In this document: piece by piece, positions 19,638-28,509 of the stretch
How positions within the stretch are numbered: position 1 is the stretch's first letter
Layout: the number at the start of each line of letters is the position of its first letter
Assembly (NCBI RefSeq): GCF_025290835.2
Contig: NZ_JAOCQD020000003.1
Span: 744,001 to 808,000 of the forward strand
DNA from: Aquabacterium sp. OR-4
Lineage (GTDB): Bacteria > Pseudomonadota > Gammaproteobacteria > Burkholderiales > Burkholderiaceae_C
Length of the DNA: 64,000 bases
Direction: 5' to 3'
Translations under genes and position numbers: made by a program
The notes under the pieces: model-generated
Databases searched by the model: none
Seen by the model: the letters and a program-made list of their open reading frames with translations, nothing else
Told to the model about the DNA's origin: nothing

Positions 19638-22319
19638 ATGCGCCAATCCCTTCCGAGCCGTCCCCTGCGCCTGAGTCTGCTGATCCACGCCATCTGCTGC
19701 CTGCCGGCGCTGGCCGGCGCGCAGACCGCCAGCACCACGCCGCCGGCCGCGGCAACCGCGGCCACCGCGAGCACCACGGCAACGGCCGGGCCGGACGCGG
19801 CGTCGGCGCAAAGCGTCACCGTCACCGGCATTCGCGCGGCCATGCGCAGCGCGCTGCAGAACAAGGAAAACGCCACCGGCCAGGTGGAGGTGATCGCCGC
19901 CGAAGACATCGGCAAGCTGCCCGACACCACCATTGCCGAATCGCTGGCCCGCCTGCCCGGCCTGGCCGCCGGGGTCGACCGCGGCAACGCCAGCCAGGTG
20001 GTGGCGCGCGGCCTGGGCCCGCGCTTCATCGGTGCCACGCTCAACGGCCGCGAATTCGCCACCACCGAGCCCGACCGCGCGGTGCGCTTCGAGATGTTTC
20101 CCAGCGAGTCGATCTCGGGCGCCACGGTCTACAAGACCCAGCAGGCCGACATCGTGGAAGGCGGCATCGCCACCACCATCGATCTGCAGACCGTCTCGCC
20201 GCTGGCCCACAGCGCGCGTGCGGCCTCGCTGAAGGCCGACGCGGTGTACTACCAGCTCAGCAGCCAGATCGATGGTGCCAAGAAGGTGGCGCCGCGCCTG
20301 GGCGGCATCTACATCGACCAGTTTGCCAACCGCACGCTGGGTCTGGCCATCGCCTTCAGCCATTACGACCAGCCCTCGGTGGAAGACAGCCTGCGCAACT
20401 GGGGCTTCAACGAGAACAACAACGACCCCGCGCTGGGCAAGGAGTCCTGGGGTTTCCAGCACAAGGTCAAGCGCGGCACCAACACCCGCTCGTCGGTGCT
20501 GGCCAAGCTCGAGGCACGGCCCGGCGCCGACTGGCTGCTCAGCGCCGACCTGTACCACGCGCGCTCCAAGATCGACGAGCCCGAGCTGTACCACACGGCC
20601 GACACCGGCAACTGGAACGGCTGGCGCAGCGGCAGCTTCAGCCAGGTGCAGCGCGACAACGGCTACATCACCGGTGCCACGCTGGCCGGCGCCTCGGTCA
20701 ACACCATCCAGGGCCTGTGGCAGCAGGACATGCGCAACCTGGCCGGCGGCCTGAACGCCAAGTGGAAGCGCGGCGCCTGGTCGCTCGAGGCCGATGTGGC
20801 CAGCTCGCGCGCCGACCGCGACACGCTGTGGTCGGCCGTGGCCCTGAACCTGCCCGCCAGCGGCGCGCTGAGCTGGAACTTCGCCCGCGACCAGTGGATG
20901 AACTACAGCTTCAGCCAGGACACCGGCAACCCGGCCGGCTACGCCGGCGCCATCTCCGAGACCTGGGGCCCCACCTACAGCGGCCGGCTGAAGGATGAGC
21001 TCGATTCGCAGCTGCTCACGCTGAGCCGCAAGGTCGACGGCAGCCCGCTCAGCAAGCTGAGCGTCGGCCTGCGCGCCACGCAGCGCGAGAAGGGCTACGA
21101 GCAGGTGTCGTGGAACTACGGCAGCAATGCCAGCATCACCGCCGCCGACCTCAGCCGCGTGCAGGTGGACGGCCGCCCCGACTTCGTGGCCCTGCAGGGT
21201 GATTTCCGCGCCGCGGTGGCGCGGCTGTTCGGCGCCTCGGCGCTCAGCGCCGCCGGCCGCAGTGCCACCGACAGCGATCTGCGCGACCGCAACTGGCGCG
21301 CCGCCGAACGCAATCTGGCGCTGTTTGTGCAGGGCGATTTCAGCGGTCAGCTGGGCGGCCTGGGCTGGCGCGGCAATGCCGGCCTGCGCGTGGTGCAGAC
21401 CGAGCAGACCGGCTACGGCATGTCCTGGCTGCCCGGCGCCAGCACGCTCACCGCGGTGTCCGACGGCCTCAAGCACACCCGCGCCCTGCCCAGCGCCAAC
21501 TGGGTGCTGAGCCTGGACGAGCGCGACGTCAACCAGCTGCGCCTGGGTCTGGCGCGTGCCATGTCGCGTGCGCCGCTGGATGTGATGAGCGCGGCACAGA
21601 CGATCTGGATCGACAACAGCGGCCCGCAGCCGGTGGCCCGCATCTCGGGCGGCAACCCGCGCCTGAAACCGATGATGGCCGACCAGATCGACCTGACCTT
21701 CCAGCGCTTCTTCGCCAAGGGCGGCCTGCTGTCGGCCGGCCTGTTCTACAAGAAGGTGTCCGACTACATCGGCATGAGCAGCGTGGCCGGCACCTGGGGC
21801 GGCCAGCAGGCCTTCTTCACGCAGCAGATCAATGCCGGCAAGGGCCATGTCTCGGGCCTGGAGCTGGTCTACCAGCAGGCCTTCAGCACCCTGCCCGAGC
21901 CCTGGAACGGCCTGGGCGTGTTTGCCAACTACACCTACACCCGCAGCAGCATCCAGGAGAACGGCGACGCCTCGGGCGCCAGCTTCCGGCCCATCGCCAC
22001 CAACGGCCTGATGAAGGACAACGGCGGCCTCACGCTGTGGTACGAGCGCCAGGGCTTCGAGGCGCGGCTGGCGGTCAACCACCACAGCGCCTACAACCGC
22101 GCGCCCACCTGGGACTCGACCCGCTTCCAGATCAACGGCGCCGAGACCTGGGTCTCGCTGAACCTGTCGCAGAAACTCACCGACCAGTGGCAGCTGCGCT
22201 TCGGCGTCGAGAACCTGGGCAACCAGACCGTCACCTACACCGACCCGCTGAACCCGGTGAACCAGGAGAACTTCCGCTTCGGCCGCCGCATCAACGTGGG
22301 CGTGAGCTACAAGCTCTGA
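19638..22319 (+). CDS. TonB-dependent receptor (Xanthomonas/Caulobacter type)
   Basis: 893 residues: signal peptide (about 1-28), Ala/Thr-rich spacer, plug domain starting with V-T-V-T-G-I-R-A-A-M-R-S-A-L (about 65) and containing I-G-K-L-P-D-T-T-I-A-E-S-L-A-R-L-P-G, then a 22-strand-type barrel ending in a typical aromatic outer-membrane C-terminus (G-V-S-Y-K-L). The plug motifs match the carbohydrate-linked subfamily common in Xanthomonas and Caulobacter. Between GH42 and GH53 it probably takes up galactan oligomers, replacing the GanL porin of Dickeya. ATG 19638 is chosen for the signal peptide and upstream GGAG. Confidence 0.9.
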   Translation: MRQSLPSRPLRLSLLIHAICCLPALAGAQTASTTPPAAATAATASTTATAGPDAASAQSVTVTGIRAAMRSALQNKENATGQVEVIAAEDIGKLPDTTIAESLARLPGLAAGVDRGNASQVVARGLGPRFIGATLNGREFATTEPDRAVRFEMFPSESISGATVYKTQQADIVEGGIATTIDLQTVSPLAHSARAASLKADAVYYQLSSQIDGAKKVAPRLGGIYIDQFANRTLGLAIAFSHYDQPSVEDSLRNWGFNENNNDPALGKESWGFQHKVKRGTNTRSSVLAKLEARPGADWLLSADLYHARSKIDEPELYHTADTGNWNGWRSGSFSQVQRDNGYITGATLAGASVNTIQGLWQQDMRNLAGGLNAKWKRGAWSLEADVASSRADRDTLWSAVALNLPASGALSWNFARDQWMNYSFSQDTGNPAGYAGAISETWGPTYSGRLKDELDSQLLTLSRKVDGSPLSKLSVGLRATQREKGYEQVSWNYGSNASITAADLSRVQVDGRPDFVALQGDFRAAVARLFGASALSAAGRSATDSDLRDRNWRAAERNLALFVQGDFSGQLGGLGWRGNAGLRVVQTEQTGYGMSWLPGASTLTAVSDGLKHTRALPSANWVLSLDERDVNQLRLGLARAMSRAPLDVMSAAQTIWIDNSGPQPVARISGGNPRLKPMMADQIDLTFQRFFAKGGLLSAGLFYKKVSDYIGMSSVAGTWGGQQAFFTQQINAGKGHVSGLELVYQQAFSTLPEPWNGLGVFANYTYTRSSIQENGDASGASFRPIATNGLMKDNGGLTLWYERQGFEARLAVNHHSAYNRAPTWDSTRFQINGAETWVSLNLSQKLTDQWQLRFGVENLGNQTVTYTDPLNPVNQENFRFGRRINVGVSYKL

Positions 22320-22380
22320 GCCGGCACCGGCTGCCTCTGCCACTTACCCCCCGCCCACTGACGCCCGGACGCACCCCACC

Positions 22381-23634
22381 ATGACCCTCAACCGCCGCCA
22401 GCTGAGCCTGGGCCTGGCCACGGCCGCCTGGCTGCCGGGCCAGGCCAACGCCAACGCCAACGCCAACGCCTGCCCACCCGCCGTCACCCAGCATGCGCGG
22501 GGCTTCATCGTGGGCGCCGATGTCTCGATGCTGGAGGCGGTTGAGCACGGCGGCGGGCGTTTTGCCGATGCCCAGGGCCGCCCGGCCGAGGCGTTGGGGC
22601 TGCTGCACGGCGCCGGCTTCGACTGGGGCCGGCTGCGCCTGTGGCACACCCCGGTGAACGCCGACGATGTGCGCGAGGGCGAGCGCCTGGTCTCGCGCCG
22701 CGGCGAGCCGGTGGGCGGCGGCAGCAACGACCTGGCGCTGACCATCCGCCTGGCCCGGCGCCTGCGCCAGCAGGGCATGAAGTGGCTGCTCGACATCCAC
22801 TACAGCGACTTCTGGGCCGACCCCGCCCACCAGCGCAAGCCGCAGGCCTGGCGCACGCTCAGCGGCACGGCGCTGGCCGACGCGGTCCAGGCCTACACCA
22901 CCGAGGTGCTGCTGCGCCTGCACGAGGCCGGCGTGACGCCCGACATGGTGCAACTGGGCAACGAGATCAACGGCGGCATGCTGTGGCCCGACGGCAAGAC
23001 CTGGCGCGAGACGCCCGACGAGGCCATCGGCGGCATGAGCGGCTTTCTGGCGCTGATGGCCGCCGCGGTGCGCGGCTGGCAGGCCGCCGAGGCGCGCATC
23101 GGCCAGCGTGTGCCGGTGATGGTGCACCTGGCCCACCAGGGCGACGGCCGCAGCCGCGAGACCTTCGAGCGCATGTTCGATGCGCTGCGCGACAGCGGCG
23201 CGCGCATGGATGTCATCGGCCTGAGCTGGTACCCCTATTTCCACGACGACCTGGCCAGCCTGCGCGCCAACCTGCAGCACCTGTCTGCCCGCTACGGCAA
23301 GCCGCTGGTGGTGGTGGAAACCGCCTACGGCTGGCAGCTCGATCACCCGGTGGGCGGCGCGGCGATCTTCAACGCCGAGGCCCAGCGCAAGTCGGGCTAC
23401 CCGGCCACGCCGGCCGGCCAGCAGGCCCTGCTGCAGGACGTGGCCCGCGCCGTGGCCGACACGCCGCAGGGCCTGGGCGTCTTCTACTGGGAGCCGGCCT
23501 GGCTGGCCGTGCCCGGTGCGGGCTGGCGCACCAACGACATCAACGGCTGGGCCAACCAGACGCTGTTCGATGCCCGCGGCCGCGCGCTGCCGGGCCTGCA
23601 GGCCCTGCGCGCCGCGGCACCACGCTGCCGCTGA
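22381..23634 (+). CDS. GH53 endo-beta-1,4-galactanase
   Basis: 417 residues. GH53 motifs: G-A-D-V-S-M near residue 42, L-R-L-W-H-T-P-V-N, D-I-H-Y-S-D-F-W-A-D-P, acid/base Glu195 in Q-L-G-N-E-I-N-G-G, and nucleophile Glu313 in V-V-V-E-T-A-Y-G-W. The N-terminus R-R-Q-L-S-L-G followed by a hydrophobic stretch resembles a Tat signal. A short N-A repeat (GCCAAC hexamers) lies at the presumed cleavage region. It cuts the beta-1,4-galactan side chains of pectin, outside the cytoplasm. It starts 61 bp after the receptor gene and is probably in its transcript. Confidence 0.9.
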   Translation: MTLNRRQLSLGLATAAWLPGQANANANANACPPAVTQHARGFIVGADVSMLEAVEHGGGRFADAQGRPAEALGLLHGAGFDWGRLRLWHTPVNADDVREGERLVSRRGEPVGGGSNDLALTIRLARRLRQQGMKWLLDIHYSDFWADPAHQRKPQAWRTLSGTALADAVQAYTTEVLLRLHEAGVTPDMVQLGNEINGGMLWPDGKTWRETPDEAIGGMSGFLALMAAAVRGWQAAEARIGQRVPVMVHLAHQGDGRSRETFERMFDALRDSGARMDVIGLSWYPYFHDDLASLRANLQHLSARYGKPLVVVETAYGWQLDHPVGGAAIFNAEAQRKSGYPATPAGQQALLQDVARAVADTPQGLGVFYWEPAWLAVPGAGWRTNDINGWANQTLFDARGRALPGLQALRAAAPRCR

Positions 23635-23728
23635 ACGCCCGGGGCCGCCCCTGCGGCCGCCCCGGCCGGCCTGGCGCAGTGGCGCGGGTAACATGCCGCG
23701 CCCGCCTCCCCCTACCCACCCCCATTGC

Positions 23729-24760
23729 ATGACCACCCTCGTTGACGTGGCCCGCCAGGCCGGCGTGACCGCCGCCACCGTCTCGAACGTGATGCGCGGG
23801 CGCGGCAAGGTGGGCGAGGCCACCCGCGAGCGCGTGCTGGCCGCCGCGCGCGAGCTGGGCTACCGGCCCAACCTGATGGCCCGCGCACTGGTCGAAGGCC
23901 GGCCATCCACCATCGCGCTGATGGTCAGCAGCATCGCCAACCCGTTCTACCCCGAGTTCGCGCTCGAGGTCGAACGCGCGGCGCGGCGCCAGGGCTACTT
24001 TCTGCTGGTGTGCAACACCAACGACGACCCCGAGCAGGAGCGCGCCTACCTCGACGCCGTGGGCGGTGCACTGGCCAGCGGCGTGATCGTGATGAACGCC
24101 GATTTCGTGGATGCCGACGAGCTGATCGCGCTGCGCCAGCGCGGCATGCCCATGGTGCTGGGCATGTGGGAGCGGCCGCAGGAGCCGCCGCCCATCCCCA
24201 GCATCGCGGTCGACATGGAGCAGGCCGGCGTGCTGGCCGCCGAGCACCTGCTGAAGCTGGGCCACCGCCAGTTCGGTGCCATCGTCGGCAGCGAGGCCAG
24301 CGGCAACCACCGCTGGCGCTTTCGCGGCTTCGAGCAGACCCTGGCGCGCGCCGGCCTGCCGCTGCCGCCGGCCCAGGTGCGCTACGGCCGCGACAGCATC
24401 GACGACGGCCGCAACGCGGCGCACAGCCTGCTGGCCGCCGTGCCCGGCATCACCGCGGTGTTTGCCAGCAACGACCTGCCGGCGCTGGGCGTGCTGCAGG
24501 CGGCGGTAGACCTGGGCATCGAGGTGCCGGCCGAGCTGTCGGTGGTGGGCGTCACCGACATCCAGCTTGCCCACCAGATGCGCCCGGCCCTGACCACCAT
24601 CGCCGTGCCCACCGCCGATGCCGCGCGCCTGGCCGTGCAGCTGCTGCTCGACGAGATCGCGCAGCGCGGCGACGGCCCGGCGCCGATGCTGGTGGCCGAG
24701 CCGCCGCGTCTGCTGGTGCGCGCCACCACCGCCAAACCACGCCGCGAGCGCCAACCATGA
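23729..24760 (+). CDS. LacI-family transcriptional regulator (GanR-like)
   Basis: 343 residues: N-terminal HTH (T-L-V-D-V-A-R-Q-A-G-V-T-A-A-T-V-S-N-V-M) with hinge helix, then a periplasmic-binding-like effector domain (I-A-N-P-F-Y-P-E-F; F-A-S-N-D-L-P-A-L-G). It ends the plus-strand run of galactan genes and is the natural candidate to bind the three TTAANCGATTAA palindromes, with galactose or galactobiose as inducer by analogy with GanR. ATG 23729 places the HTH at the N-terminus. The stop overlaps the next start by 4 bp. Confidence 0.9.
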   Translation: MTTLVDVARQAGVTAATVSNVMRGRGKVGEATRERVLAAARELGYRPNLMARALVEGRPSTIALMVSSIANPFYPEFALEVERAARRQGYFLLVCNTNDDPEQERAYLDAVGGALASGVIVMNADFVDADELIALRQRGMPMVLGMWERPQEPPPIPSIAVDMEQAGVLAAEHLLKLGHRQFGAIVGSEASGNHRWRFRGFEQTLARAGLPLPPAQVRYGRDSIDDGRNAAHSLLAAVPGITAVFASNDLPALGVLQAAVDLGIEVPAELSVVGVTDIQLAHQMRPALTTIAVPTADAARLAVQLLLDEIAQRGDGPAPMLVAEPPRLLVRATTAKPRRERQP

Positions 24761-25224
24761 CCCCGCCCTCCTCCTCGCCGCTGCTGCGCACCGCCGTGCC
24801 CGCCGATGCCGCCGCCTGCGTGCTGCTGCGCGGCCAGACGCGTGAAAACGCGGTGTCGGTCGAGCGCCTGCGCAGCCTGGGCATCACGGTGGACAGCTGG
24901 GCGCAAGACATCGCCGAGGGGCGCCTGTGGGGCGTGATCGCCGAAGGCCCGGCCGCCACGATGCACGGCTACTGCTTTGGCGACTGCGCCAGTGGCGAAG
25001 TGGTGGTGCTGGCGCTGCGCCCCGAGGCCGAAGGCGCCGGCCTGGGCCGCGCCCTGCTGCAGGCCGTGGTGCAGCAGCTGCGCGGCCAGGGCCACGCGCG
25101 CCTGTTTCTCGGCTGCGCCAGCGATCCGGCCGTGCGCTCGCACGGCTTCTACCGCCACCTGGGCTGGCGCAGCACCGGCCGCATCGACCGCCTGGGCGAC
25201 GAAGAGCTGGAACTGCTGGACTGA
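24757..25224 (+). CDS. GNAT-family N-acetyltransferase
   Basis: 155 residues with the acetyl-CoA-binding core V-V-V-L-A-L-R-P-E-A-E-G-A-G-L-G-R-A-L (about 80-98) and the late motif G-F-Y-R-H-L-G-W. The start overlaps the LacI stop (ATGA), so it is co-translated with the regulator. Substrate unknown. A galactoside acetyltransferase role would be speculation, since LacA belongs to a different fold. It ends only 4 bp from the convergent MerR gene. Confidence 0.82.
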   Translation: MTPPSSSPLLRTAVPADAAACVLLRGQTRENAVSVERLRSLGITVDSWAQDIAEGRLWGVIAEGPAATMHGYCFGDCASGEVVVLALRPEAEGAGLGRALLQAVVQQLRGQGHARLFLGCASDPAVRSHGFYRHLGWRSTGRIDRLGDEELELLD

Positions 25225-25228
25225 GAGC

Positions 25229-25633
25229 TCAGGCCTTGCGCGCCGCCTGCGCCAGTCCATGCAGGATGCCGCAGTGCGCCGCGTCGCGCCCGCTGTCGCA
25301 CAAGGCACGCAAGGCCTTGAGCTGCTTGTCCAGCTGCCTGAGTTCGCGCAGCCGCGTGGCCACCTCGGCGATGTGGCGGTCGAGCAGGCCGTTGACATCG
25401 GCGCAATGGTCGTCGGGCGAATCCTTGAAGCGCAGCAGCACGCGGATCTCGTCCAGCGCCATGTCCAGCGAGCGGCAGTGGCGGATGAAGGCCAGCCGCT
25501 CGGCATGCGCCGGGCCGTAGATGCGGTAGTTGCCCTCGCTGCGCGCCGGGGCGGGCAGCAGGCCTTCGCGCTCGTAGTAGCGCAGCGTTTCCACCGGCAC
25601 CTGGTGGGCCGCGGCCAGTTCACCGATCTTCAT
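25229..25633 (-). CDS. cadR: CadR/PbrR-like MerR-family metal regulator
   Basis: 134 residues: MerR HTH (M-K-I-G-E-L-A-A-A-H-Q-V-P-V-E-T-L-R-Y-Y-E-R-E-G-L-L), dimerisation helix, and a C-terminal metal loop. Cys77 and Cys112 align with the Cd(II)-binding Cys77/Cys112 of CadR. Cys121 stands near CadR Cys119 in the family motif C-G-I-L-H-G-L. It is divergent from a CDF exporter whose promoter has the MerR architecture. ATG 25633 gives the canonical N-terminus; the longer frame to 25747 would run through the operator. Confidence 0.87.
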   Translation of the reverse strand: MKIGELAAAHQVPVETLRYYEREGLLPAPARSEGNYRIYGPAHAERLAFIRHCRSLDMALDEIRVLLRFKDSPDDHCADVNGLLDRHIAEVATRLRELRQLDKQLKALRALCDSGRDAAHCGILHGLAQAARKA

Positions 25634-25708
25634 GGCGGCGCATTCTCGCGCCGCCAGGCCGGCCGCAGCTGCCGCGCCCGATTGGCCCCGGCGCGGCATC
25701 CGCGTCGC

Positions 25709-25739
25709 TTGACTCTGAACTGGCTGCAGGGTTTCCAAT
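25709..25739 (+). promoter_or_regulatory. MerR-type promoter/operator of the CDF exporter
   Basis: -35 TTGACT (25709-25714) and -10 TCCAAT (25734-25739) are separated by 19 bp, the overlong spacer that MerR activators untwist. Within the spacer lies the dyad ACTCTG-N9-CAGGGT (25712-25732), close to known CadR/PbrR boxes. Because an ATG at 25738 overlaps the -10, the exporter must start downstream at 25771. Confidence 0.8.
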
Positions 25740-25770
25740 GGCGGCATCGCATCCTGGGAACACGCCCACC

Positions 25771-26418
25771 ATGAGCCAGTCCTGCGGCAGCCACGGCGGC
25801 TGCCAAGCTCCGCCCGCGGCCCGCAACCCGCGCTACCGCCGCGTGCTGTGGCTGGCGCTGTGGATCAACCTGGCCATGTTTGCCGTCGAGCTGGCGGGCG
25901 GGCTGCGCGCCGGTTCGGTGTCGCTGCTGGCCGATGCGATCGACTTTCTCGGTGATGCCGCCAACTACGGCGTCTCGCTGCTGGTGCTGGGCATGGCGCT
26001 GCAGTGGCGCGCCCGCGCCGCCCTGTTCAAGGGCCTGTGCATGGGCGGCTTCGGCATGTTTGTGCTGGGCCGCGCGCTGTGGGCGGCGCTGAACGGCGAC
26101 ACGCCCGAGCCGATCACCATGGGCGCCATCGGCAGCCTGGCCCTGGTGGCCAATGTGGCCGTGGCCTGGATGCTCTACGCCTGGCGCGAGGGCGACGCCA
26201 ACATGCGCTCGGTGTGGCTGTGCAGCCGCAACGACGCCATCGGCAACCTGGCGGTGATGGGCGCCGCGCTGGGCGTCTTCGGCACCGGCCGCGCCTGGCC
26301 CGACCTGCTGGTGGCGCTGGTGATGGCCGGCCTGGCCCTGAGCGCCAGCCGCGCGGTGCTGCGCCAGGCCGTGGGCGAGTTGCAGGCCGGGCCGGAGCAG
26401 GCCCCGCCGCCGGCCTGA
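25771..26418 (+). CDS. Cation diffusion facilitator (CDF) metal exporter, short form
   Basis: 215 residues, about six membrane helices, with a Cys/His-containing N-terminus (C-G-S-H-G-G-C). Metal-site acidic residues occur in helix 2 (L-L-A-D-A-I-D-F-L-G-D-A) and helix 5 (S-R-N-D-A-I-G-N). The usual cytoplasmic C-terminal dimer domain is absent, as in other short CDF proteins linked to CadR-type regulators. Probable inner-membrane export of Cd, Zn, Co or Pb ions, induced through the divergent MerR regulator. Confidence 0.85.
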   Translation: MSQSCGSHGGCQAPPAARNPRYRRVLWLALWINLAMFAVELAGGLRAGSVSLLADAIDFLGDAANYGVSLLVLGMALQWRARAALFKGLCMGGFGMFVLGRALWAALNGDTPEPITMGAIGSLALVANVAVAWMLYAWREGDANMRSVWLCSRNDAIGNLAVMGAALGVFGTGRAWPDLLVALVMAGLALSASRAVLRQAVGELQAGPEQAPPPA

Positions 26419-26444
26419 ACCCCACAGCTGCTAGACTTTTTGCC

Positions 26445-26900
26445 ATGCGTCGCTGGTTCGCGATCCTTCTGCTGGCCTTGTTGCCGCTCCAGTTCAGCTG
26501 GGCGGCGGTTGCGGCGTACTGCAGCCACGAAGCCACGCCGCAGGGGCCGCACATCGGCCACCACGAACACCACCACGAGCACCACCACGAACTCCAGCCC
26601 GATCTGCGGCTGGATGCGTCGGCCGGCGCCCTGGCCGATGCCGCATCGGGCAGCCCCGCCGCCAGCCATGGCGCTGCCAGCGAGGGCACTGCCGCCGGCG
26701 CAGCATCGGATGCGGCCACGCTGCCCGGGCTTGATCTCGACTGCGGCCATTGCCATGGCGCCTCGGCCGGCCTGCCGGCCCCTGCAGGCGCCTGGCTGCC
26801 GGGCGCGCTGGGCTCACGCCCGCCGCCCCCGGTGGCAGGCGCCCTGCCCTGCCCGGCGCCGGTGCCGCCTGAACGGCCCCAGTGGCCGCCCCTCGCCTGA
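26445..26900 (+). CDS. czcI: CzcI-like His-rich periplasmic protein
   Basis: 151 residues. The N-terminus (M-R-R-W-F-A-I-L-L-L-A-L-L-P-L-Q-F-S-W-A-A) is the CzcI-type signal peptide. A dense His/Glu cluster follows (G-H-H-E-H-H-H-E-H-H-H-E), and later a C-G-H-C-H motif that could bind metal. CzcI stands at the head of the czcICBA operon in Cupriavidus and is thought to modulate its expression. It starts 26 bp after the CDF gene, so the two may share the MerR-driven transcript. Confidence 0.78.
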   Translation: MRRWFAILLLALLPLQFSWAAVAAYCSHEATPQGPHIGHHEHHHEHHHELQPDLRLDASAGALADAASGSPAASHGAASEGTAAGAASDAATLPGLDLDCGHCHGASAGLPAPAGAWLPGALGSRPPPPVAGALPCPAPVPPERPQWPPLA

Positions 26901-27064
26901 TCGGCGAGGCGGGTCTGCACCCTTTCTGACCCCGGTTCGCGCCGCGGCGTCCACCGGCCCTGGTTCGACACCAGCGCCGGGGCGCCGGGCCCGACGCACG
27001 GCCGCCGTACCCGGCCGCGTGCTCGCCGATCTCCCGTGTGCTGTTGAGCCCTCTGGAGCATCGG

Positions 27065-28462
27065 ATGTTTTGCCACCCCCTTCCTCTCACGGCGCCCGGC
27101 CGGCGCCACTGCGCTGCCGCCTGGGCGCTGGCCGCCGCAGCGCTGCTGGCCCTGGCGCTTGAACCCGCCGGAGCGCAGACCACCGTCGGCCCCCCCGCGG
27201 CCAGCGCCGCGGCAGCCGCCGCGCCCGCGGCCAGCGCCTTGCCACTGACGCTGCGCCAGGCCTTCGACCAGGCCTGGGCGCGCCAGCCCGAGGCCCAGGC
27301 CTTGGCGCATTGGCGCGAAGCGGCCAGCGCCCAGGCCCGCGCGGCCCGCGCCTGGACGCCCGAGCCGGTGGCGCTGGCCGTGGCCGGCAGCAGCGACCGC
27401 TTCACCGGCCAGCAGGGCGCACGCGAGCTCGAGCTGGGTCTGGCCGTGCCGCTGTGGCGCCGCGGCGAGCAAGGCCGCAGCCAGGCGCTGGCCGAAGCCG
27501 AGGCGCAAGCGCATGAAAGCCGCAGCCAGGCCGCCCAGCTGCGCCTGGCCGCCGCGCTGCGCGAGGCCTGGTGGGCCTGGCAGCGCAGTGGCCTCGAGCG
27601 CAGCGCCGCGCGTGCCCAGCACGGCGCGCTGCAGCGCCTGGCCGCCGATGTGGCGCGGCGCCACCGGGCCGGCGCGCTGGCCCGCGCCGACCAGCACCAG
27701 GCCGATGGCGCCCTGGCCGCCGCCGAGGCCGCCCTGGCGCAGGCCGAGGCCGCGCAGCAGGAGGCCGCGCTGCACCTGGCCGCGCTGGCCGGTGTGGCCC
27801 TGCCGGAGCTGGACCGTGCCGGCGCCGCGCCAGCGGCCCTGCCCGAGCCCGAGCCCGAGCCGGAGCCGCAATCCGCGCCCGCCCTGCCAGCGGCCCCGGC
27901 CCGCGCGCCGGACGCCCTGGTGCCCAGCCCCGGCCACGCCGAACTGCGTGCGCTGAACGACCGTCGCCAGCTGGCCGGCGCCACGCTGGCGCTGCTGGCC
28001 ACGCAAGGCCGCGCCAGCCCCGAGTTGACCGTGGCCACCCGCCACGAGCGCCCGGGCCATGGCCTGCCGTACCAGCAAAGCCTGAGCATCGGCGTGCGTC
28101 TGCCGCTGCAGGCCGACCCGCAGCAAGCGGGCCGGCTGGCCGCTGCCCGCGCCGAGGCGCAGGCGCTGCAGGCCCAGCTGGCGCTGGATGCCGCCCGCCT
28201 GGCGGCCGAACAGGCCGCGGCGCGCGTGCGCACCACCGGCGCCCAGGCCCAGCTGGCCGCCGCCGAGCGCCGCGCCCGGCTGGCGGCCGAAACCCGCGGC
28301 TTCATCGACCAGGCCTTCCAGCTTGGCGAGGCCGACCTGCCCACCCGGCTGCGGGTGGAGGCCGAGGCGGCCGAAGCCGGCCTGCAGGCGCAGCGCGCGC
28401 GCATCGACCTGGCCGCCGCCGTATCGGCCTGGCGCCAGGCGCTGGGCCTGCTGCCGCCATGA
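27065..28462 (+). CDS. czcC: CzcC-like outer-membrane efflux protein (TolC family)
   Basis: 465 residues with a signal peptide (about 1-35), an Ala-rich spacer, then two long coiled-coil repeats rich in Ala, Gln, Arg and Glu (about 70-250 and 290-460), as in outer-membrane factors. A P-E-P-E-P-E-P-E linker separates the halves. GGAG six bases before ATG 27065 decides the start over GTG 27038. It would form the outer-membrane channel of the RND system coded downstream. Confidence 0.85.
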   Translation: MFCHPLPLTAPGRRHCAAAWALAAAALLALALEPAGAQTTVGPPAASAAAAAAPAASALPLTLRQAFDQAWARQPEAQALAHWREAASAQARAARAWTPEPVALAVAGSSDRFTGQQGARELELGLAVPLWRRGEQGRSQALAEAEAQAHESRSQAAQLRLAAALREAWWAWQRSGLERSAARAQHGALQRLAADVARRHRAGALARADQHQADGALAAAEAALAQAEAAQQEAALHLAALAGVALPELDRAGAAPAALPEPEPEPEPQSAPALPAAPARAPDALVPSPGHAELRALNDRRQLAGATLALLATQGRASPELTVATRHERPGHGLPYQQSLSIGVRLPLQADPQQAGRLAAARAEAQALQAQLALDAARLAAEQAAARVRTTGAQAQLAAAERRARLAAETRGFIDQAFQLGEADLPTRLRVEAEAAEAGLQAQRARIDLAAAVSAWRQALGLLPP

Positions 28463-28509
28463 ACCACGCCACCCGCCAGCGCGCCCCCCTTTCATCAGGA
28501 CTCTTCACC

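Noticed and set aside
24757-25224. LacA-type galactoside acetyltransferase next to the LacI regulator
   Set aside because: The sequence is a GNAT fold, not the left-handed helix hexapeptide family of LacA.
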